DNA of 64,000 nt from contig JAFXXK010000020.1 in assembly GCA_017542305.1 (NCBI GenBank), forward strand, positions 1 to 64,000, read 5' to 3'. Positions 8,927 through 17,757 of this stretch are shown piece after piece. The stretch's first letter is position 1. Every line of letters begins with the position of its first letter. Under the pieces are notes generated by a model that saw only the letters and a list, made by a program, of their open reading frames with translations, was not told the origin of the DNA and made no database searches. The DNA comes from a bacterium (GTDB lineage: Bacteria > Cyanobacteriota > Vampirovibrionia > Gastranaerophilales > Gastranaerophilaceae). The translations under genes and the position numbers were made by a program.

Positions 8927-8964
8927 GGTAGCAAAATTTATTTTTTACATGTTTTTTAACCCGT

Positions 8965-10413
8965 ATGTTAGTAGGTTTATATAAACATGATAATTATAAT
9001 CAGCAATTTACGTCGAGATTACCTGAGGGGGTTTTTAGGGATGTAAGGTATATTCCGCATATCAGATGTGCTTTATGTGATAAATTTATGATGTCATATA
9101 CAGAAATAAATGAATTTATAGAAAAGATTCCAAAAATTATCACAAGAGAAGATATATTGAGAGAAATTCAAAGTTTTGACGATACAAAACATGATGCAGC
9201 CAGATACTTAATAAAACTCATTAATACAAACCCTAAAAAAGGCTGGAAAAGTCTGGTAACAGATAATAATGTTTTACGGGAAATTATGCAGATGCCTAAG
9301 GACACTCAGGATAATATAGTAGAGATAGTTCAACATATTAATAAGTATAAAAAGAATTTGAATCCAAATATATATCCATCACAAATAATTCCCGGTTTAA
9401 AAAGGTTAAAAAAACTTTTACCGGAAGGCTATAGTCAATTTATCGAAATTTTGGACGGGTATTCTAAAAAGTTTCCGCATAAGTCATTCAAAGAGATTAT
9501 AAATGATAAAGTGTTTATTAATTATCACAGACAGATAGCCAATTCTCAGGGAAAATCACACAAATTGCATGTCCAATCCGTGACAGACAGAATATTAAAC
9601 CTTGGTAAGAAATTACCATATTGTGACAGATTAAAATTGAAAGAGTTAAATAAACAGGCTGCCCAAATTGCAGGAATTTTGAATTATTCTCCGGATTTCA
9701 GGAGAGCCCTGATTAATGAATTATATGCTGAATTTTTACAAAAAAATGTTGAAAACCGTTTAATTAGAAATCAATACCGAAAATATATTTCAAGTATTCC
9801 GTTACGGATGGTATCAGGAGATGATATTTTCCTGTTATTAAAGAACGGTCATAAAGATAATGATATTGAACTGATAAAAGATATGTTCGCACCTGTTTTA
9901 TCATCTTTTGAACATGCCGTTCCCAAATCTCAGGATGGCAAAAATACGCTCTCAAACGGTATATTTATGCATGCTGCATGTAATAATGCAAGAAATACAA
10001 TGTCTTATGAAAGAATAATAACTATATTTCCTGCATTTGCCAAATATGTGCAAAATCAAGTCAGCCGGGTTACTTCTTTTATAAAAAGCGGACAGCTGAA
10101 AGGATATAGCAAATATCCTGTTGGTATCAGAGATTCTCTTCTGGAAGCTTCAAACGGTAAATTAAAAATCAATGTTCGCAGATATATACGGGAAATGAAG
10201 GCTAAAACATTAAGACAAATTGAGCAGGATATTGAAAATTTGGAAGAAAATCGCAGTCAGGTATCAGAAATTGATAAACAGGTAGCAGAACTTTTAAGTA
10301 AAAAAGAATCTCTTGAGCAAGAGTTTCAGGATGGTAATAAAACTTTGGCTAAACACACATCTCTTGTAAATTATCTCAATAAAGAAGAAAACAAAATGCG
10401 CAAGAAAAAATAA
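8965..10413 (+). CDS. HNH-endonuclease-like protein with long insert and C-terminal coiled coil
   Basis: 482 residues of uncertain function. A CALC knuckle (Cys35, Cys38) lies near the N-terminus. A block at residues ~316-347 reads EHAVPKSQDGKNTLSNG, then HAACNNARN, and matches the core of HNH nucleases (His317, Asn in NTLSNG, Cys339, Arg343), although the second zinc-knuckle Cys is replaced. About 280 mostly helical residues separate the CxxC from the HNH core, far more than normal. Residues ~415-482 form a Glu/Lys-rich coiled coil. No ribosome-binding site is clear and the start is tentative. It might be a nuclease or a degenerate zinc-binding scaffold. Confidence 0.6.
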   Translation: MLVGLYKHDNYNQQFTSRLPEGVFRDVRYIPHIRCALCDKFMMSYTEINEFIEKIPKIITREDILREIQSFDDTKHDAARYLIKLINTNPKKGWKSLVTDNNVLREIMQMPKDTQDNIVEIVQHINKYKKNLNPNIYPSQIIPGLKRLKKLLPEGYSQFIEILDGYSKKFPHKSFKEIINDKVFINYHRQIANSQGKSHKLHVQSVTDRILNLGKKLPYCDRLKLKELNKQAAQIAGILNYSPDFRRALINELYAEFLQKNVENRLIRNQYRKYISSIPLRMVSGDDIFLLLKNGHKDNDIELIKDMFAPVLSSFEHAVPKSQDGKNTLSNGIFMHAACNNARNTMSYERIITIFPAFAKYVQNQVSRVTSFIKSGQLKGYSKYPVGIRDSLLEASNGKLKINVRRYIREMKAKTLRQIEQDIENLEENRSQVSEIDKQVAELLSKKESLEQEFQDGNKTLAKHTSLVNYLNKEENKMRKKK

Positions 10414-10427
10414 GATTATTCAAGAAA

Positions 10428-11087
10428 TTATTCTGCACTGATTATAATACGGTTTCTTCCGGAATTTTTCGCTTCATAGAGTGCTTTATCCGCATTATTC
10501 AAGAACTCGTTTACTGTTTCTGCCGAATTCGAGGCAACTCCTGTACTGATAGTAACTTTTAGCGAAGTATTTTCAAATACAAAATTGTAATTTTCTATTG
10601 TGTGGCGTAATCTCTCCAGAGGTATTTTTGACTGTTCCAATGAAGTTTCGGTTAAAATTACAACAAATTCTTCTCCGCCGTATCGAAATACAATATCTGT
10701 TTTTCTGAAATTATCCATAATCAGATATGCAACTTCTTTCAGAATATAATCCCCACATAAATGACCGTAGTTGTCGTTTACTTTTTTGAAAAAATCTATA
10801 TCAATTATGGCGATAGTTAAATCCCCGCCATAACGTTTTGAACGTAAAAATTCTCTTTCCACGGTGTTGTCAAAATGTCTTCTGTTATACAAACCTGTTA
10901 AAGCATCTGTTAATGACAGATAGCGGGTTCTTGAATACATGAAATTTATCTTTTTTATGACATCAAGTTTGTTATCTTCAGGAATCGGAAAATTAGTTAT
11001 GATATCTTCAATGTTTTGCTGAATTTTATCCATAACCTCGTCAGGAATATCAAATTGATTCATTATTTCGTCAAAATTGTCACTCAT
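10428..11087 (-). CDS. Diguanylate cyclase (GGDEF domain)
   Basis: 219 residues making cyclic di-GMP from GTP. A helical N-terminal segment of ~75 residues leads into a GGDEF domain starting near DALTGLYNRRHFD. The active-site loop is GGEEF, and the product-inhibition I-site RxxD (RKTD) stands five residues before it, so feedback control is likely. No membrane segment or known sensor domain. The start is placed at MSDNFDE rather than 18 codons upstream (11141) because a good extended -10 (complement of 11122-11132) lies inside the longer reading frame. Convergent with the HNH-like gene. Confidence 0.9.
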   Translation of the reverse strand: MSDNFDEIMNQFDIPDEVMDKIQQNIEDIITNFPIPEDNKLDVIKKINFMYSRTRYLSLTDALTGLYNRRHFDNTVEREFLRSKRYGGDLTIAIIDIDFFKKVNDNYGHLCGDYILKEVAYLIMDNFRKTDIVFRYGGEEFVVILTETSLEQSKIPLERLRHTIENYNFVFENTSLKVTISTGVASNSAETVNEFLNNADKALYEAKNSGRNRIIISAE

Positions 11088-11121
11088 AATAAATTTCCAA
11101 AAAACTAAATCTCCTGAAATT

Positions 11122-11150
11122 ATTCTAGCATAAAATTCCATTGTTGGTAA
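11122..11150 (-). promoter_or_regulatory. Extended -10 promoter of the diguanylate cyclase
   Basis: Reading the minus strand: TTACCA, 17-bp spacer, then TATGCTAGAAT. It lies inside the longest possible reading frame and supports the shorter start at 11087. Confidence 0.5.
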
Positions 11151-11258
11151 ACCTTTATATTTATTAAATTTTATTAAATCTCGTTCATCAAAAAGGCAAT
11201 TATAATACGCATAGATACTTTATATAAGTACGGGGAATAATAATTTTTGGGGTAAAAA

Positions 11259-12185
11259 ATGGTTTCACAGATTTCCTTTAAAAGTTTTCAAAGAGATGCA
11301 CTGATGCGACAGCTGCAATATTCGCCTATGCATCCGAATAATCCTCAAAAAAATTGGTCTCATCTTTCGGTACAAAATTTGTCGGATATACTTTCCGGGA
11401 AAGCATATCCTAATTATTACGGTATTGGAAGTCCGTATACCGGCAAACAGAAAAAATATTTTGCAGAAAGAAGTCAGGATTTAATGTATAAAATCCCCCA
11501 TAAAACAAAACTATTGAATGTAGCGCAAAGTTATGTAGGTCAGATTATAGAGGTTACTCCTGAAGAATATAAACGCATGTCTTATGCTGACAGACAAAAA
11601 ACTCAAGGGGTGGTAATAGGTCCATACGGGACTATTGAGGAAGCTTGGTGTGCCCATACCGTCAGTTTCTTGTGTGAACAAGCCGGCATAAATATCGGAG
11701 GACACAAAAAAGGTGTACAGCAATTTATTGATTGGGGTACGCAAAAAGGCATATACAGACCAATAAAAACAAATATAATGACTAAAGATAATTATGTTCT
11801 TGAACGTTCAAAACGTGCGGCTCAGATTAGGCAACAAACAAAACAAATGAAAGAAGGCGACCTTATTGTATGGAAGTCGGATACCGTACATACTACTCAA
11901 TTTGGTATAAATTATTGTAACGCAAGTCACATCGGGATAATTGAATGTGTAAACGAAGATGGTACGGTATCTGTTATTGAAGGGAATGCTAATGAACCGA
12001 GAACCGGTACATATGAAAGATATGTAGCTACAAATGACCGTGAAAAACGTAACGGGAACCAGAGCTGCGGCGAATCACAAGAGTTAAACCCAAGAGACGG
12101 ATTAATCAGAAAAGTTTATACCGTAGAAGAACTTGCTGCAAACGGATACAGCGGATATATTAATATGCAAGGTTTAGTAAAATAA
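11259..12185 (+). CDS. CHAP/NlpC-like amidase with N-terminal ISFKS motif
   Basis: 308 residues. A CHAP-type cysteine peptidase core is visible: catalytic Cys131 in EAWCAHTVSF, His224 in ASHIGIIE, and an acidic/Asn partner in VIEGNAN. GDLIVW precedes the His as in CHAP domains, which cut peptidoglycan cross-links or peptides. There is no classical signal peptide; instead the N-terminus is MVSQISFKSFQRD, one of the recurrent hydrophobic-x-Phe motifs. GGGGT lies upstream of the ATG. Whether it acts on the cell's own wall, on other cells or in the cytoplasm cannot be decided from sequence. Convergent with the Ycf45-like gene (1 bp apart). Confidence 0.75.
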   Translation: MVSQISFKSFQRDALMRQLQYSPMHPNNPQKNWSHLSVQNLSDILSGKAYPNYYGIGSPYTGKQKKYFAERSQDLMYKIPHKTKLLNVAQSYVGQIIEVTPEEYKRMSYADRQKTQGVVIGPYGTIEEAWCAHTVSFLCEQAGINIGGHKKGVQQFIDWGTQKGIYRPIKTNIMTKDNYVLERSKRAAQIRQQTKQMKEGDLIVWKSDTVHTTQFGINYCNASHIGIIECVNEDGTVSVIEGNANEPRTGTYERYVATNDREKRNGNQSCGESQELNPRDGLIRKVYTVEELAANGYSGYINMQGLVK

Positions 12186-12186
12186 T

Positions 12187-13788
12187 CTACCCTTCAAAAT
12201 CTTGTCCGCCGACAATTCTCAAATGTCTTTCCGCACCTTCGCCGACACTTTTGCTGACAAGATTATGCTGCTCAACAAGTTCGTGTTGTAATTTTCTGAT
12301 TTGTTGATTTTGCGGTTGTAATTCAATATCATCTGCCCCGGCAAGAATTTTATCAATAGCGGCTTTAGTTTCGTCAAGCGCTTTTTCCGCTTCGTCAAAA
12401 TAACCGTGCATACTTTCTACGGAATCAATTTGTAATGCATCTTTCAAGACCTTCTGAATTTGAGCCATAGAGTTTGTTTTTATATAAAATACCTGAAGTC
12501 TGTATTCGTTTGCGGTACTCAGGATTTTTGCTCCGCCTTTTGCAAAGTTTTTATGTGCAATAACTATATCCGCTTCATCAAGGTTACGGGTAATCTCTGC
12601 GTTCAAATCAAGCCGTTCGATAACTTTTTCCACAATAGTTCTTGATACTGCGTACAGATAAATTTTCTTGAAGCTCTTTATATCTTCAACATATTTTTGT
12701 CTTGAGAAGCTGAATTTCAGGCTGTCTGACGGATTAATCTTATCATCAAGCGACTGAAATTTTTCTGTTGCCGCAACTTTGATATCTTCTTTTGCCAATT
12801 CTTCTTCAGGAATATTTTCAACTTTTCTGATTTCAGGGCGTATAGGCCAGCCGCGCAAAATATAGTCAACCGCTTCAGAAGTATCTTTATAAACAGCCAA
12901 AGTGTTTCTGTCCAAAATTTCTATTACAATATCAAAAGTCGGTTGTTTTTCTCTTTCAAGAACTGTTTTTTGTGAGGAACGCCGTCTTGCTTCATCGTCA
13001 CCTAAAGTTACGGACTGAATACCTCCGACTAAGTCTGACAGTGTCGGGTTTTTGATTAAACTTTCCAGTGAATTACCGTGAGCGGTTGCAATAAGCATAA
13101 CACCACGTTCGGCAATAGTTCTTGCTGCCTGTGCTTCTTCTTCCGTACCGATTTCGTCAACTACAATTACTTCGGGGGTGTGGTTTTCGACGGCTTCAAT
13201 CATTATATCTTTCTGGAATTGCGGCTGTGATACCTGCATCCTTCTGGCATGTCCTATTGCCGGATGCGGGGTGTCCCCGTCGCCTGCAATTTCGTTTGAT
13301 GTATCAACAACAACCACCCTTTTGCAGAGTTCATCAGCTACAAGTCTTGATATTTCTCTTAATTTTGTGGTTTTACCTACACCGGGACGTCCGAGAAACA
13401 GTATGCTCTTGCCCATCATACAAAAGTCTTTTATGCAGGCAATTGTTCCTGTTACTACACGACCTATTCTGCATGTTAATCCTACAATTTTTCCCTGTCT
13501 GTTTCTGATTGCACTTATTCTGTGTAATGTTCCGGGGATACCTGAGCGGTTATCCGATGTAAAATTCTGAATCCTGTCGGTAATATACTTAATATCGGAA
13601 TCATTAACTATATCTTTTCCGAGGTATTCAATTTGTCCTCCGGCGTGGCGTATTTCCGGAACTCTGCCAATATCCAAAACAATTTCAATAACGTCCTCCA
13701 TCTGCTCATAGGTAACATGCCGTTTTACTTTTTCCGGCACCACCTCCATGAGTCGGTCAAGATCATTCTGAAATTGTAAGCTGCTCAT
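12187..13788 (-). CDS. Ycf45-like AAA+ ATPase with R3H domain
   Basis: 533 residues. Walker A GRPGVGKTTK (residues 133-142) and Walker B VIVVDEIG define a SpoIIIAA/Ycf45-type P-loop ATPase, with HGNSLESLIKNP downstream as in that family. The C-terminal third (from about VSRTIVEKVIERL) holds a variable module followed by an R3H-like nucleic-acid-binding end. Related proteins are annotated as R3H single-stranded nucleic-acid-binding proteins and are broadly conserved in cyanobacteria and some plastids (Ycf45), which is the main lineage clue in this window. Exact role unknown. AAAGG lies upstream of the start. Confidence 0.85.
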   Translation of the reverse strand: MSSLQFQNDLDRLMEVVPEKVKRHVTYEQMEDVIEIVLDIGRVPEIRHAGGQIEYLGKDIVNDSDIKYITDRIQNFTSDNRSGIPGTLHRISAIRNRQGKIVGLTCRIGRVVTGTIACIKDFCMMGKSILFLGRPGVGKTTKLREISRLVADELCKRVVVVDTSNEIAGDGDTPHPAIGHARRMQVSQPQFQKDIMIEAVENHTPEVIVVDEIGTEEEAQAARTIAERGVMLIATAHGNSLESLIKNPTLSDLVGGIQSVTLGDDEARRRSSQKTVLEREKQPTFDIVIEILDRNTLAVYKDTSEAVDYILRGWPIRPEIRKVENIPEEELAKEDIKVAATEKFQSLDDKINPSDSLKFSFSRQKYVEDIKSFKKIYLYAVSRTIVEKVIERLDLNAEITRNLDEADIVIAHKNFAKGGAKILSTANEYRLQVFYIKTNSMAQIQKVLKDALQIDSVESMHGYFDEAEKALDETKAAIDKILAGADDIELQPQNQQIRKLQHELVEQHNLVSKSVGEGAERHLRIVGGQDFEG

Positions 13789-14191
13789 TTTCTTTTGCCT
13801 TTCTATATTTTGTAGTCGTTGATTATATATACAAAATAATTATGGGCTATTGTGTGTGTTCAACTATCTCCACTTATATTATAACACTTTTTCAAAAAAT
13901 AATCTTTAAATAATTTATTACAAATGTAGTATATTTACAAATCTTAATATTACAAATGCTTGTAAAAACGTTATTTTGCCGAATTTTCCACAGAAAAATG
14001 CCGTTATGGAATTTTGTAAAAATCAAGTAATTTCGTGAAAATTAAAATAATTATTTGCTTAATATTTTGTATTAAAGTAACAAAATGGGAAAATTTCATA
14101 TATTTGAACTAGATTTTTTTATTAAAAATGTTATATAATATAAAAAGAGTTACGCAGCTATAATAAAAATAAGAATAGAAGGGTATTAAAA
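13789..14191. other. AT-rich intergenic region between divergent genes
   Basis: About 400 bp with no plausible ORF on either strand. It must hold both divergent promoters; a TATAAT (14134-14139) lies 52 bp before the plus-strand gene. Several TTTTGTAAA/TTACAAAT motifs (13918-14025) recur and could be binding sites or simply A/T bias. Confidence 0.5.
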
Positions 14192-14941
14192 ATGAGTAAA
14201 CAAAGAGTTATATTACTTGCAACAGCAGCTTTATTTGTGGCTTATGGTGCGGCTTATGCTGTTCCGTCAGGTCCTTTCGGTTATGATTTGCAGGCTGATT
14301 TGCACCGTACGGAAAACAAAAAACTTCAAGAACAGCAACAGCAGCAAGCAATGGAACAAAACGGTTCAACAGAGAATGCTGAGGGTGAGGAACAGGTTGA
14401 CTTAACTCCTAAAACAGCAAAAGATTTTTACTCATTTGTTCCTATGAAAGATTTATATGTAGCAAATATTGACAGTTCAAAATATTATGCTAATCCTACT
14501 ATGAAAAGTGCTATTTACAGATATAAGGTAGGTAATTATACCGGATGTTTGCAAGAATTGTACTCATTTATTAAAAACCCTAAAAACGTAAACAATGCTT
14601 ATGCTTATTATTATATGGGTTTGGCGTATTCTAAACTTGGTGAATCTACAGCTGCTAAGAATTGTTTCCAAAAAGCAATTAACTGTGATGCCAAAGGTAA
14701 ATTATTAGAATTAGCTGTTAAAGGCCGTGACTGTATTTCAGGCGGTATATATTGTCATACTCCTGTAAATCCGTCATTTGAAGATATTTATAAAAACAGT
14801 GCAGATCCGCTTGATGCATTTATTTATGCTCCGTATTCAGGAAACGGATTCTCTCCTGAAGCTGAAATGGATTATCAGCAACGTAAGCTTAAAAATATGC
14901 AGAAGAAGATTAATCAGGAAAATGAAAAAAAAACAGAATAG
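14192..14941 (+). CDS. Exported TPR-containing protein
   Basis: 249 residues with a Sec signal peptide (VILLATAALFVAYGAAYA, cleavage after ~residue 23). A Gln-rich low-complexity stretch (residues 47-60) follows. Residues ~105-180 form TPR-like helices (AYYYMGLAYSKLGESTAAKN then CFQKAINCD). A Lys-rich coiled coil ends the protein. First gene of a three-gene operon (14192-15946) whose third member also has TPRs, suggesting a periplasmic or envelope assembly role. Not otherwise recognised. Confidence 0.75.
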   Translation: MSKQRVILLATAALFVAYGAAYAVPSGPFGYDLQADLHRTENKKLQEQQQQQAMEQNGSTENAEGEEQVDLTPKTAKDFYSFVPMKDLYVANIDSSKYYANPTMKSAIYRYKVGNYTGCLQELYSFIKNPKNVNNAYAYYYMGLAYSKLGESTAAKNCFQKAINCDAKGKLLELAVKGRDCISGGIYCHTPVNPSFEDIYKNSADPLDAFIYAPYSGNGFSPEAEMDYQQRKLKNMQKKINQENEKKTE

Positions 14942-14961
14942 ATAACGGTGAATTAACCGGA

Positions 14962-15348
14962 ATGGCAGCATCTATAGGTGAGAAACCTACTGATGAAGAG
15001 GTGCTGGAAGCTATTGACGTTCTCAGACGTGCCGGTTTAAATATTTCTGTTAGTCCAATGCCGTCAAAACTTCCGTTAAGAGAAAGTTCTGCAGACTCAA
15101 ATAAAGAGAATACGGCTTCGGTACGTCAGGCTAATCCGGCAGAATATATTAATCAGGATTATCAGACAATAAACATGATGCTTGGCAACGGGAATAATAA
15201 CAATAATGATCCTATGATGAATATGCTTCCTTATATGCTTCAGCAGAATAGTGACGGTAAAAATCTGGATCCTCAGGTTATTCAGGCATTGATGATGAAT
15301 TCCATGATGAACGGTATCAGCGGTTTAAATTCAACGGATAATAAGTAG
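14962..15348 (+). CDS. Hypothetical protein with Asn/Met-rich tail
   Basis: 128 residues, not recognised. The N-terminus (PTDEEVLEAIDVLRRAGLNI) predicts a short helical bundle. The C-terminal half is rich in Asn and Met (NGNNNNNDPMMNMLPYML). No signal peptide or membrane span. It begins 20 bp after the secreted TPR gene and ends 4 bp before the next gene, so it is translated as part of the same operon. Confidence 0.65.
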   Translation: MAASIGEKPTDEEVLEAIDVLRRAGLNISVSPMPSKLPLRESSADSNKENTASVRQANPAEYINQDYQTINMMLGNGNNNNNDPMMNMLPYMLQQNSDGKNLDPQVIQALMMNSMMNGISGLNSTDNK

Positions 15349-15352
15349 GTTT

Positions 15353-15946
15353 ATGAGTTTATCTTATTTAAAAGCGAAAGAAGAATTGGTGACTGCAGGT
15401 AGTGATGACTGTCAGCAATTCTTTGCCGAAAATGGGTATAAACTTGAACTTGCATATTACAATTTGTTCCATCAAAATATTCCAGGAGCAAGAAAAATAT
15501 TTTTATCTTTATCGGAACATGATATAAGAGCTCATTGGGGTGCATTTTTTTCCTCGCTTTGTCAGGGGAAGGTAGAGGGTTATTCTTCTTATCTTGAATT
15601 GCGTAATTTTTATGAGATAGATTTCAATATTTTATTCAAGTATTATTTGGGAAATTATGTTGAAGAAGTTTGCAAGTATATTGACTGGCTTGCGGTTTCC
15701 AATCCTGAGATATACAAATACACCGGCAGAGTCTTTATGAAAAATAAATATTATGATTTTGGACTTTATTTTCTGGAAAGGGGTATAAGTTCTTTCTATA
15801 ATGATCCGGAGCTTCATTATCTGCTTGCGGAATATTATATGTCTGTTTCGGATAGAGAAAAAGCCGCTAAATATCTGCAATCTTGTCTAAAAGTATTACC
15901 CGAATATTATCCTGCCGAAAAAATGATTAAGGAATTATCAAAATAA
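15353..15946 (+). CDS. TPR-repeat protein
   Basis: 197 residues of helical repeats; the clearest TPR-like pairs are at residues ~120-185 (YDFGLYFLERGISSFYND and HYLLAEYYMSVSDREKAAKY). No signal peptide, so probably cytoplasmic. TAGG lies before the ATG. Third gene of the operon with the exported TPR protein. Confidence 0.7.
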   Translation: MSLSYLKAKEELVTAGSDDCQQFFAENGYKLELAYYNLFHQNIPGARKIFLSLSEHDIRAHWGAFFSSLCQGKVEGYSSYLELRNFYEIDFNILFKYYLGNYVEEVCKYIDWLAVSNPEIYKYTGRVFMKNKYYDFGLYFLERGISSFYNDPELHYLLAEYYMSVSDREKAAKYLQSCLKVLPEYYPAEKMIKELSK

Positions 15947-15950
15947 TTTG

Positions 15951-15978
15951 TTGTATCTGTGTATGTTTATGGTAAACT
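15951..15978 (+). promoter_or_regulatory. Putative aroF promoter
   Basis: TTGTAT (15951-15956), 16-bp spacer, TAAACT (15973-15978) with a TG extension. The -10 hexamer matches the one before the gene at 17758. Confidence 0.4.
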
Positions 15979-16015
15979 CTAATAGTATTGACCCCGATGA
16001 TAAGGAGAATAGTAA

Positions 16016-17038
16016 ATGATTATAATTATGGAGCGTAACTCCAAGAGTGAACAAACTCAGAGAGTTATAGATTTTTTAGAAAACAACGGTTTTAAAGTAA
16101 GATATAATATCGGTGAAGTTCATACCGTAATTGATGCATTGGGTGATAAAACAACGATTACACCCGGCAGAATTGCAGCTTTTGACGGAGTAAAAGAAGT
16201 AAAACTCATTCGTGAACCTTTTCGTCTTGCTTCCCGTGACAGAAAATCCGAAGATACTGTTATCGAGTTTAAAAACGGAGTAAAAATCGGCGGAAATAAC
16301 AAACCGGTTGTAATTGCAGGTCCATGTTCGGTTGAGGACAGTTATGATGCCCTTTTGGAAATTGCAACTGCAGTAAAAGAGGCAGGCGGACAGTTTTTAA
16401 GAGGGGGTGCTTTTAAGCCGAGAACTTCTCCTTATGACTTTCAGGGGTATGAAGAAAAAGCATTAAAATATCTTAAAAATGCCAGTGAAGCTACCGGACT
16501 TTTGACTGTTAGCGAAATTATGGATGCGACAGAATTACCTTTGATGATGGATTATATTGATGTTCTTCAAATCGGTGCAAGAAATATGCAGAACTTCAAG
16601 CTGTTAAAGGCTGTCGGTCAATGCAACAAACCCGTAATTTTGAAAAGAGGTTTGGCAAGCACTATAAGAGAATTTTTGCTTGCCGCAGAGCATATAATGT
16701 ATAACGGTAACAGTCAGGTTATTCTCTGCGAAAGAGGTATCAGAAGCTTTGATAGCGATTTTACCCGTAACGTTATGGATATAGCATCCGTTCCCGTTAT
16801 CAGAAAATATTCACACTTACCGATAATTGTTGACCCGAGTCACGGTACGGGACAGCGTTATCTGATAGAACCTATGGCAAAGGCAGGGTTAGTCGTCGGT
16901 GCATCAGGTGTAATGATAGAAGTTCATAATGATCCTGAAAACGCACTCTCTGACGGTAAACAAAGTCTGCCGATACCGATGTTCAAAGACGTAATGGGCA
17001 GATTAAACAAATTTATGGATAATTTGGACAGTATATAA
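16016..17038 (+). CDS. aroF: 3-deoxy-7-phosphoheptulonate (DAHP) synthase, type I-beta
   Basis: 340 residues catalysing PEP + erythrose-4-phosphate to DAHP, the first step of aromatic amino-acid synthesis. Residues ~1-70 are a ferredoxin-like regulatory domain as in the Thermotoga-type enzyme. The TIM barrel shows VIAGPCSVE, LRGGAFKPRTSPYDFQG, ILKRG, CERG, DPSHGTG and the C-terminal metal site EVHNDPENALSDGKQSL. AAGGAG precedes ATG 16016. Feedback inhibition through the N-terminal domain is typical of the subfamily (family knowledge). A strong bidirectional terminator follows. Confidence 0.93.
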   Translation: MIIIMERNSKSEQTQRVIDFLENNGFKVRYNIGEVHTVIDALGDKTTITPGRIAAFDGVKEVKLIREPFRLASRDRKSEDTVIEFKNGVKIGGNNKPVVIAGPCSVEDSYDALLEIATAVKEAGGQFLRGGAFKPRTSPYDFQGYEEKALKYLKNASEATGLLTVSEIMDATELPLMMDYIDVLQIGARNMQNFKLLKAVGQCNKPVILKRGLASTIREFLLAAEHIMYNGNSQVILCERGIRSFDSDFTRNVMDIASVPVIRKYSHLPIIVDPSHGTGQRYLIEPMAKAGLVVGASGVMIEVHNDPENALSDGKQSLPIPMFKDVMGRLNKFMDNLDSI

Positions 17039-17040
17039 AA

Positions 17041-17077
17041 AATAACCTGCGGAAACCCCGCAGGTTATTTTTTTTTA
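17041..17077. terminator. Bidirectional terminator between convergent genes
   Basis: A 12-bp stem (AATAACCTGCGG at 17041-17052 with its complement at 17058-17069) is flanked by A on the left and T on the right, so it serves both aroF and the convergent gene. Confidence 0.9.
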
Positions 17078-17087
17078 TGAATATATA

Positions 17088-17567
17088 TTAATCTAAATGC
17101 AGGCAGGCACCGGCTTTATCGTAATCTACAGTATTATCTTCAAATACTGTTTTTACTTTGTTCCCGATAGATTTGCTTCTCAGATATTCTATTGCTGCAT
17201 CAATATTTGCATTAATATTATCTTTGTAGATATTTCCCGTATTATGTTTTGCTCTTGCTTCAAGCGCTCTGAGTGTAGTATCGAAAAAGTCTTTAATTCC
17301 TTTCCAGCCTTTTTCCATGAATAAATAACCCATTACATCTCTGCCAACATATTGAGTAGTCGGAGATAATTCATTTTTTGTCTCGAAATCAAATTTATAT
17401 ACTCCGTTATCTTCCCACATATGCAGAACTCTGCTGTCTTCCGGAGCTGATTGTGCGCTGAATACGTTACAAGCCTTTATCAGTGTTTTATTACCTTCGC
17501 CAAGTCCTTTGGCTAATTTTATCTGTGCAGTAAAATTTACTCTGCTGTTGTGATTTATTGCGTCCAT
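17088..17567 (-). CDS. Hypothetical protein with N-terminal VNFTA motif
   Basis: 159 residues, not recognised. It begins MDAINHNSRVNFTAQIKLAKG, one of the shared hydrophobic-x-Phe N-termini. The rest is a mixed alpha/beta domain (RVLHMWEDNGVYKFDFETK, then DVMGYLFMEKGWKGIKDFFD). No signal peptide or membrane span. AAAAGGAG precedes the ATG and the gene shares a bidirectional terminator with aroF. Confidence 0.65.
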   Translation of the reverse strand: MDAINHNSRVNFTAQIKLAKGLGEGNKTLIKACNVFSAQSAPEDSRVLHMWEDNGVYKFDFETKNELSPTTQYVGRDVMGYLFMEKGWKGIKDFFDTTLRALEARAKHNTGNIYKDNINANIDAAIEYLRSKSIGNKVKTVFEDNTVDYDKAGACLHLD

Positions 17568-17695
17568 AAGTTCTCCTTTTTGATGTTTCTGTGCTTCTTA
17601 AACCTCATAAAATTTCAATTTTGCTACAACTTTAATAATTTTTAACATGTTCTGGTACATAGATTTTGAAATAAAAATATCATACAAATTATATA

Positions 17696-17724
17696 TTGAC
17701 GTAATTTGATAAACATGGTAAACT
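17696..17724 (+). promoter_or_regulatory. Promoter of the tandem secreted-protein pair
   Basis: TTGACG (17696-17701), 17-bp spacer, TAAACT (17719-17724) with TG extension. Confidence 0.55.
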
Positions 17725-17757
17725 TGCGGTATAGTAATAATATACTAGGAGTACAGT

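Noticed and set aside
13122-13570. Two overlapping plus-strand ORFs of ~130 codons
   Set aside because: They lie wholly antisense to the Ycf45-like ATPase, whose motifs are unambiguous; they lack ribosome-binding sites and have unlikely composition.
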